The notes under the pieces: model-generated
Told to the model about the DNA's origin: nothing
What the model saw: the letters and a program-made list of their open reading frames with translations, nothing else
The model's database searches: none
Assembly (NCBI GenBank): GCA_026120035.1
Contig: JALRME010000047.1
Location: forward strand, 149,054-213,053
Direction of reading: 5' to 3'
Length of the DNA stretch: 64,000 nucleotides
Source: Coleophoma eucalyptorum
Lineage: Eukaryota; Ascomycota; Leotiomycetes; Helotiales; Dermateaceae
Part shown: positions 57,083 to 64,000 of the stretch, piece after piece
Numbering within the stretch: the first letter of the stretch is position 1
Layout: each line of letters starts with the position of its first letter
Made by a program: the position numbers and the translations under genes

Positions 57083-58752
57083 ATTTAAAGATGTTTAAAA
57101 CCTTTTCAAATTATAACCAAAGTGCTATGTATAGAATAAATAATGATAAAAGAAGAGGTACTTAAAAGTTCTAGTATCTGTTCACCAGGTTGTGCTCAAG
57201 TCGTTGGTCAAGGGTGGGATTAAAGGAGCAATGGACCCTCATTCACCAACTTCTATTGTACCCGTCGGCAAGATCATGCCGCACATAACGTGCGATTGCA
57301 TCCGACTGGTCAGCTCGCTGTAAGGATATGTAAACCTATTGTATGAATGTGGATGACAATGATGCAATACAAGGTTCAGAATGGCGTTGCGCTGCAAGAT
57401 AAGCACGCAAGCGCATAATCACGTGAACCCTTCTTGTCGCCGTCTCAGTATGACCTTTCTTTTCTTTTTGAGTTATTGCAGACAGATCAAATTTCCTCTT
57501 GAGAATCAGCATAGTGGAGTTGCCAACTCTGGCTCATCAGCTTTATCCCAGCGCTGTAAATGTTGAATATGGGCCTTGTTTGAGTTGGAGTATGTACCAA
57601 TATTGTATAACAAATAATCGATCCGACCTACATGACCTGCTACCAAGCGCAGCACCCTTATCGCACCGGCCCCCCACATACATGGCCTCATAGAGTCACC
57701 TCTTACAAGGCACACCAATGTCATCCTTATCAAATGCATAACCCTGTCTGTGCTTCCGACATCGAATAACCAAGTCTCCTGTTAAGTCCTGGTGTCTGTT
57801 TGAGATAACGTTTAAGTGCAATATCCGTGTGGACCTCATTTCTAATAAATGAGTCCAATCAGAAGGTAACGTTTCGACCGTCTTGTCCAAAAAGTCTTAG
57901 AGGTAATATGATCTTGTACCCAACTGAATCACTCGTCCTCTGGGGTCGGGCACGCGGGTGACCTAATTGTAAAAGAAGCAACAGCATTTTAGAACAAAGA
58001 TACCAAATAGAGCTTACCATTCATTTATTTTCATTCAACGTGATGAAAAACAACGCAGATAAGCAGCTTGTAGGCAAAATAAGGGAAACTAAGTTTTTAC
58101 TCATTTAGGAATGATGAAAAGCGGCTTGAATGAATATCAAGTTTTCCAATCTCTCAAATAGCTTTTAACAAATTAGGTAAAAACGGTGTTACAATATAAC
58201 ATACAAACCAAGTAAATAATCTAGATAAAAAAAATTACGGACTAGGCAAATAACATTACTAAGACATAAAATGATGAGATTTATGTAAAGAGTTAGATTA
58301 TGCTCGTGATAACTGAAATATAACTCAAGTACAGATGAGAAGAAAAGAATCAAAGGCTAAATCATACTAAGAAGCAAAATAGACTCTTGAGCAAGATTTT
58401 AGTTATACACACACGCACGAATGCATATCTGATGCCAGTTGCTAATTTCCAACGTACTTATGCTTGTGTCACTTAAGCAAGCTCGAATGTTAGCTTGTTA
58501 TTACGACATTTGTACTTGAGAAGAGGACATTTCAATATGCATGCGTCCATGTTCTTAGGTACACGGCTATTTGTCGTTTGGTAACTATAGACTGTGCAGA
58601 TACATGATGACGCCACAATGGAGCAAAATTGTCACATCTTCTCATCAATTCTCCCCTCAGCAACCTTGTATTGCTTTCTAAACACCCTATATAAGGTTAT
58701 AAGTCTTAACTCATAATATTCCTATATGATAACTGATGCAAAGCAGTTTACA
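57083..58752. other. Divergent intergenic region, AT-rich
   Basis: 1.7 kb between two divergent flavoenzyme genes. The part from about 58020 to 58400 is strongly AT-rich. No gene, RNA or repeat family recognised. Confidence 0.5.
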
Positions 58753-60983
58753 ATGGGTTCAACACCAACCTCCAAGAATGAGGCTCAACCACAGTCATCG
58801 AACCCTCTTGATAGACTTCGCTCAATAAATGAGCATCTCTCTCCAGGATCACAAGACCCCTCACCTGTAAGCACTTTAACAGACACTTCAGAGTTAAAAC
58901 AAGTTTCAGTGCAACATCCATTTACATATCTGTCTACCTTTAGTTTCTCCGGAATTCCGAACGCCCAAAATACTTCCCAGAAAAAACACCATTCAATGCT
59001 GAAAGACCTGTCAAGGTAAATAGGTTACTGTTGATCGAATTTCTCTCGTGTTTATGTTTTATCTGAAGTCCAAACTCATGAAAAACAGGCTGTTATAGTG
59101 GGAGCAGGCATAGCCGGGATAGCTACCTCTGTACTACTTTCAAAAAAGATTCGTAATCTAAGTTACACACTCTATGAAAAAAATGATTCTGTAGTAAGTT
59201 TCTCATCTAGCACAAATGTTAGGAAATAATTCTGATGGAAAGTAAGGGTGGTACATGGGCTGAGAATATTTACCCCGGAGTCCGGTGAGTTCACCAGCTT
59301 AAAACAGCTTCTACTTGGTTATCGGGTGGCGTTAAACAAGATTTTCAGGTCAGATCATACTTTGACCAGTCAATCCTTAGCATATTACCAACCAAAGCTT
59401 ACATGGCTGCCGGATGCTTTCAAGTTGCTAAGAAGCGTGGAGACTGACTCAAGTTTAGATGTGACGTCCCATCTCATGCCTATCAGCTCACATTTGAGCC
59501 AAACCCGCATTGGACGGAGTTCTATGCGGAAGGAGCTGAAATCCGCAAGTATTATCAATCTGTGGTTGATAAGTACAATGTTACCTCCCACTTGAAACTT
59601 CGTCATCAGGTGATTCGTGCAGCCTGGTCCCAAGGCGATTCGCATTGGGATTTCGCAGTTAAGAATCTTGAAACGGGAGAAGTTGTTCAAGATACAGCTG
59701 ACTTCTTCATTTCGGCAATCGGGAGATTGAATCAATGGGCTTTCCCCAACATCCCTGGACTACAGGATGTATATGAAGGTCACTTACGGCACTCTTCGAA
59801 TTGGGACCCTGAATATGACTACTCTGGAAAACGAGTAGCCGTAATTGGAAACGGTGCAAGTGGGATGCAGATTGTTCCAAATATTCTTCCTACTGTGGCC
59901 CATTTAGAACATTATATTCGCTCGAAAGTTTGGATAAGCCCAACATTTCGAGGGGGTTTGATAAGTGCAGCTGCTGAGAATCCTGGTGGTCTCTCATATT
60001 CCACTGCTGAACGCGCTGGATTTGAATCAGACCCTGCGAAATACCTTGCATATCGGAAAGATTTGGAGACGAACTTTCACGGAGGCTTCTTGAGTAGTAT
60101 ACTAGGATCTCCAGAGAATGAAGCAACTAAGGAAGTATGGAAAAAGACTATGTCTGATCGAGTTGGAGGAGATGCCGAATGGTTGGAAAAGCTAGTTCCA
60201 GACTATGCTCCAGGATGTAAGAGACCAACACCGGCTCCGGGGTATCTTGAGGCACTACTTGATCCCAAGACAACTTTCCACTCTTCGCCTATTGTCTGTG
60301 CTACTAGGACAGGGCTAGTAACGGCCGATGGAAATGAAAGTGAAGTTGACGCTATCATTACTGCAACAGGTCATTCCAATGGTTTCGTACCACGATTTCC
60401 AATTATCAACCATAACAATGTCAACTTACAAGAAAAGTGGTCGACTGAAGGACCAATTGGATTTCCAGAAACATATCTTGGGATAATGGCCCCGGAATTC
60501 CCAAACTATTTCTTCGTCATGCAAGCAAATGGCAATGGCGCGGGAGGGACAGTCCCTCTCCAATGTGAGTTATCTGCAACTTACATCGCAAAGGCCATCC
60601 GAAAAGTTCAATCGCAGTCCTATTCATCTTTGGTGCCTACAGATCAGGCTACAGATGATTTTAATGCTATAGTGAACGGTTACTTTGACGATAAGGTAAC
60701 TGGCGACAATTGCAATTCTTGGTTTAAGCAAGGAAAGGGAAACACGAGGAATCTGATCCTATGGCCTGGTACCGCACATCACAGGCTAGCCATACAAAGA
60801 GATCCCCGATGGGAAGACTTTGTTTACTCTAGCAGAAAAGGGTCAGAGCGAAATCGCTTTGAATACTTTGGAAATGGATGGACAGAGCGAGAGAGAAAAG
60901 AGGAGAAGGACAAGTGGACAAACTACTTACACGAGGTCGGCAAGGTTGACCTTGAGACTTTACACGAGAACTGGAATGAGTAG
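58753..60983 (+). CDS. Baeyer-Villiger-type FAD monooxygenase
   Basis: Five exons: 58753-58866, 58944-59015, 59089-59193, 59247-59284 and 59459-60983, about 617 aa. Start 58753 (MGSTPTSKNEAQPQ) is used; ATG 58726 is an alternative. Motifs: FAD loop AVIVGAGIAGIATSVLL, GGTWAENIYPGVRCDVPSH spanning two junctions, the Baeyer-Villiger fingerprint YEGHLRHSSNWD (Y/F-x-G-x3-H-x3-W), the NADPH loop VAVIGNGASGMQIVPNIL, and DAIITATGHSNGF. The long N-terminal extension before the FAD loop is common in fungal steroid-monooxygenase-like members. It inserts oxygen next to ketones, giving esters or lactones. The 174-nt fourth intron is longer than the others but needed to keep the PGVR-CDVPSH motif. Intact. 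Confidence 0.92.
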
Positions 60984-61435
60984 CGTTAGATTTACAGATG
61001 TCAACATGATGATGGTTTACTATTTCACCTTCTCATCCATTTTCAATCTTAAACATACTCCAATATTATACAGGCAATACTATAGGAGTCTAGTATTCAA
61101 CATTTTGTTCCTAATAAGTTGCACTCTAGTCACCTTTGGCGCTTAAAGGTCAGGCTACGAACTACACCAAGTCAGAAAAGATATATCGGAAGTTTAATGA
61201 TACAAATACGATGAGTGGTTTATTTTCGTAATTATCCGTCGCTATAAGTTTTGTACCTATTGGTAGATTTCGAACCACATCTACAACATGTATATATTAC
61301 CCAATTACCAGAGTCTATACTGACATTCTTGCTACCGTGCTGAAACGCCAAAAGTGTTTCTGAGCCCCTTTTCATATGTAATACGTGGTATTCATCATAG
61401 CATAACGAAAAGCGCAGGATTTTTGAGCAATAATC
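60984..61435. other. Intergenic between convergent genes
   Basis: 3' spacer between the Baeyer-Villiger gene and the desaturase. No feature could be supported. Confidence 0.5.
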
Positions 61436-63192
61436 TTAGTGACTATGCGCAAAAAGACCGTCTTTGCTGTTGGCGATTGAGTTTTGACACTTTAAAAGAA
61501 TAGCCGCCTGCCTTGTTACTTCAGCAAGTCTACCAATAACCTGTTTATTGCCATCTACAAAGCCATAGAGAGCATAAGGAATCCCGACGTCATTACAGAA
61601 TTCCTGGACCAACTTTTGCGTCCGGCGAAGGTTGTGTCGCGGAATACGGGGGTAGAGATGATGGATGGCTTGAAACTGTAAGCCACCGTGGAAGAAGTCT
61701 AGCCATTGCGGGCAATCAACATCCATACTGGTTCGGAGCATCTTCTGGGGAAATGATTCATGCGGCCCAAGGTCAGCCGTACTCATGGCGAAGTGTGAAA
61801 GCGTGAGTTGGACGTGGAGGGGCGCCACAACCATATGGCTGGTCATAAAGAAGGCAAATCGGCCCCAGTTACTAGGAATTGACTTGTATAGAATGCCATA
61901 ACCATACCAAATCCAAAAGAAAACTTGACCGGAAATCTCAAGATGTCTATGCCACTAGGCTGGGCCCTTCCGGGGGGCATTGTTGCTTAGGAGATATTCC
62001 CAAGAAAGTCGATAAAGGTTGAAGCGTCCAAGCAACATCAGAGGATAAAACAAATATTTCTGGAATTTGACGAGACACTTAGCTACCGCATCATACTCCA
62101 TTATGCATTCGTGGTAGGTTGATCGCAAGCTGCTTAGAAAGCGATGGGAGACCGCAAGGAAGGGCAAATACTCGATATCTGGATCATGCTCAGGCGAATT
62201 GGTCACGATATGATGGACGTTATGAGTTCTCTTCCACCAGCCGAGGGACAAGCCGCCAATAAAGTCGGCTATAAATATCCCAATCATGGTGTCAATTTGG
62301 AAATCATGAGTGATGCCCATGTGCCCAGCGTCATGGGCTGAAAAAACCAATTGATGCCAGAAAGCACCCATACATATCCCACTAGGTAGATACCAGCCCC
62401 AACGCAAGAATAACAGCATCCCAGCAAAAAGTAACAAATACCGACAGATTTCAATGGCATACGCTTCATAGTTGCATTGGTATAGACCTTCTGCTTTGAT
62501 ACGGTCGTTCAGAAGCCGGTATTTGGCCACAATGCCGTCCTGCGTCATTTGATCCAAGGAAGGATATGTATCGAGATCTAAGGTTATCTTCTCTCTAGTT
62601 ATGAGATCGAGGTGGGCAATCTCGGTATACTTCTCAATGGACTCCACCGAGGAAATAGAGTCCGAGCTAGACAAGTCACCTTCAGTACGTCGGTTTCGTA
62701 GCCGGGAATCATTGCAGTTGAAAATTGATGATCCATCTCGGGAGCTCTCATCACTTAAGCTGGAGGATGAAATAGTAGTTTCAATCTCATACTCATCTTG
62801 AGTCTTATTGGCGAGACTTCTGTACTTCCCTCCTTGGATAGGCGGGAGAAAATTCCTCCAACTTCCCTGGATTCTACCGATGCGGTAACGGTTCATTTGT
62901 TGTTTTGTCTCCGCTGAGTGTAAACTAAAGGACTCAATGTGTCAGGGGCTTTCATTCCCAAAGTAAGAAGGCAAGATATAAATGGTAAAACGAACGCGGT
63001 AACCTCGTCGGTAGCATCTCGACCAACCATGTGCTGTATAGCCTTCTCGCCACCCGGGTGATACGAGATCCACGGATCTGCCTTAATCACATATTGGTCG
63101 AGAATGAATATTTTCTCACCCTCCGCAATTAAGCCCTCAATCTCCCTCCTTGATAGCAGCGGACGCCTCTCTTCAGCCATAGTGATAGCCAA
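61436..63192 (-). pseudogene. Delta-8 sphingolipid desaturase with N-terminal cytochrome b5, one in-frame stop
   Basis: Two exons, 63192-62996 and 62924-61436; the intron uses donor GTTCGT and keeps DEVTA-L-HSAETKQQ. Exon 1 is the cytochrome b5 domain with the heme motif SYHPGGEKAIQHMVGRDA. Exon 2 has three His boxes of front-end desaturases: HDAGHM, HNVHH and QAIHH (Gln replacing the first His, as usual). These introduce the 8(E) double bond of fungal glucosylceramide sphingoid bases in the ER. At 61957-61955 the frame reads TAG after NAPRKGPA, directly before WHRHLEISGQVFFWI; relatives have Trp-Trp here. A TGG-to-TAG change removes the third His box, so the product would be inactive. The remainder is fully conserved, so the break is recent, a polymorphism or a sequence error. 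Full length would be about 561 aa. Confidence 0.85.
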
Positions 63193-64000
63193 TGACCTCT
63201 CCTGTCCTGTTCTGTTGTTGTGGTTGTTCCTTTCGTGGCCCCTCTACTTTCTGGTGGAAGCAAAAAGGGGGATTTGCAAGGAGGAGACGAATGCCTCAGT
63301 TGGAGATAATAGGGCAATACGAGGTTTAAAAAATGGAATTTTAGCGGCCGGTATGATTGGCACGTAATTGTGGCATTAGACCTCTATGCCTGCCATTATT
63401 ATGGGGTCGATATGCTATTTGCGTAGGTAAAGGTATCTCGCTCGACATTGAACACAGTGTGTAGGATGGATGACAAGCATGGTTTGTTTACTTTTGTGGC
63501 GCATAATAAGTAAGCGCATAATTCGGTGCCTAGCCAGGCTTCCATACGAGCATACGTAAGTCGGCAAGCGAGGTGTATCATCACCTAGGAGCACATTTTC
63601 TTGATTGCCCCTTCATCTGCCATATTTGTTGGTCGGGCATATCATTTTTTTTGTTAGCAAATCAAAATCTGAAACTAACCATAGCCGTTATCGTACGACG
63701 CCGCCAACTGGATGCTTGGGAAGACACGATACAAGTTACTAACAGTTCTGAGTTTCCAGTTATTCTATTCTTTTTTCAACTTATTCGAAAAATGAGTTTC
63801 TATGGAGCAGCTTTTCCAGGCCCTCGGTTGGTTCAGAGACAGCTTTGAACAAAACTTGATAGAAATGTCTGCTATCTTATTCATGCCTTATAAAATTTGA
63901 AAATAACGTATTTCCCAAGCGAGTTGAACACCCAAGCGAGTTGAACACTAGAACGCGCTACGCGTCATACTGCCTACATTATACTTACATCCTACAATGC
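63193..64000. other. Intergenic right edge
   Basis: Contains the desaturase promoter and no supportable gene. The frame 63573-63848 shows no family. Confidence 0.45.
63914..63947. repeat. Perfect 17-bp tandem duplication
   Basis: CCCAAGCGAGTTGAACA occurs twice in direct succession. The repeat is followed by an inverted GCGCTACGCG-rich stretch. Confidence 0.85.

Overview
The window is nuclear DNA from a filamentous ascomycete. Most genes are cut by short (about 45-80 bp) GT-AG introns, Zn2Cys6 regulators and MFS transporters are frequent, and the families present (linalool dehydratase/isomerase-like, RTA1, DUF6594, DUF3328/UstYa, Diels-Alderase-like lipocalin, EST1-like) are typical of Pezizomycotina. 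The overall flavour suggests Leotiomycetes (Helotiales), but this is an impression from protein families, not a test. All exon boundaries below were read by eye from splice signals and reading-frame continuity.

The most important region is about 10-17 kb. A gene at 15949-16976 encodes a signal peptide followed by a series of near-identical ~20-residue units, each carrying a Tyr-containing core (mostly YVLPG) and ending in a KKR Kex2 site. Each unit lies on its own 60-63 nt mini-exon, separated by near-identical ~48 nt introns; an assembly gap (97 N) lies inside the array. Next to it are two UstYa-family (DUF3328) genes, each with two HxxHC motifs (11935-13114 minus and 13592-14326 plus), and a secreted Diels-Alderase-like/CrtC-type protein (10061-11246). 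Together these look like a new dikaritin-type (ustiloxin/phomopsin/asperipin-like) RiPP cluster. Possible accessory genes nearby are an MFS exporter (5761), an RTA1 protein (8535), an amidohydrolase (18251-19846), an O-methyltransferase (24607-26154) and a Zn2Cys6 regulator (26861-28648). The outer limits of the cluster cannot be set from sequence alone.

Left edge (1-9 kb): a 5'-truncated linalool dehydratase/isomerase-domain gene, a Zn2Cys6 factor, a NodL/maltose-type acetyltransferase, an MFS transporter and an RTA1 protein. Middle (18-29.7 kb): amidohydrolase, F-box protein, secreted GH43-like protein, O-methyltransferase, Zn2Cys6 factor and an intron-containing tRNA-Asp(GUC). Decayed zone (30-42 kb): a frameshifted EST1-like/retropepsin-like pseudogene, a DUF6594 membrane protein, a wrecked O-acetylhomoserine sulfhydrylase-like pseudogene, an intact kappa-class GST, a C2H2+Zn2Cys6 regulator and diverged repeats.

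Right part (42-64 kb): malate dehydrogenase, a D-2-hydroxyacid dehydrogenase, a sugar transporter with one in-frame stop, a short Zn2Cys6 protein converging on a regulator whose DNA-binding domain I cannot find, a TNA1-like transporter, a salicylate-hydroxylase-like FAD monooxygenase, a Baeyer-Villiger monooxygenase, and a cytochrome-b5-fused delta-8 sphingolipid desaturase broken by one stop codon. Both single nonsense changes fit CpA-to-TpA transitions, the signature of repeat-induced point mutation (RIP).
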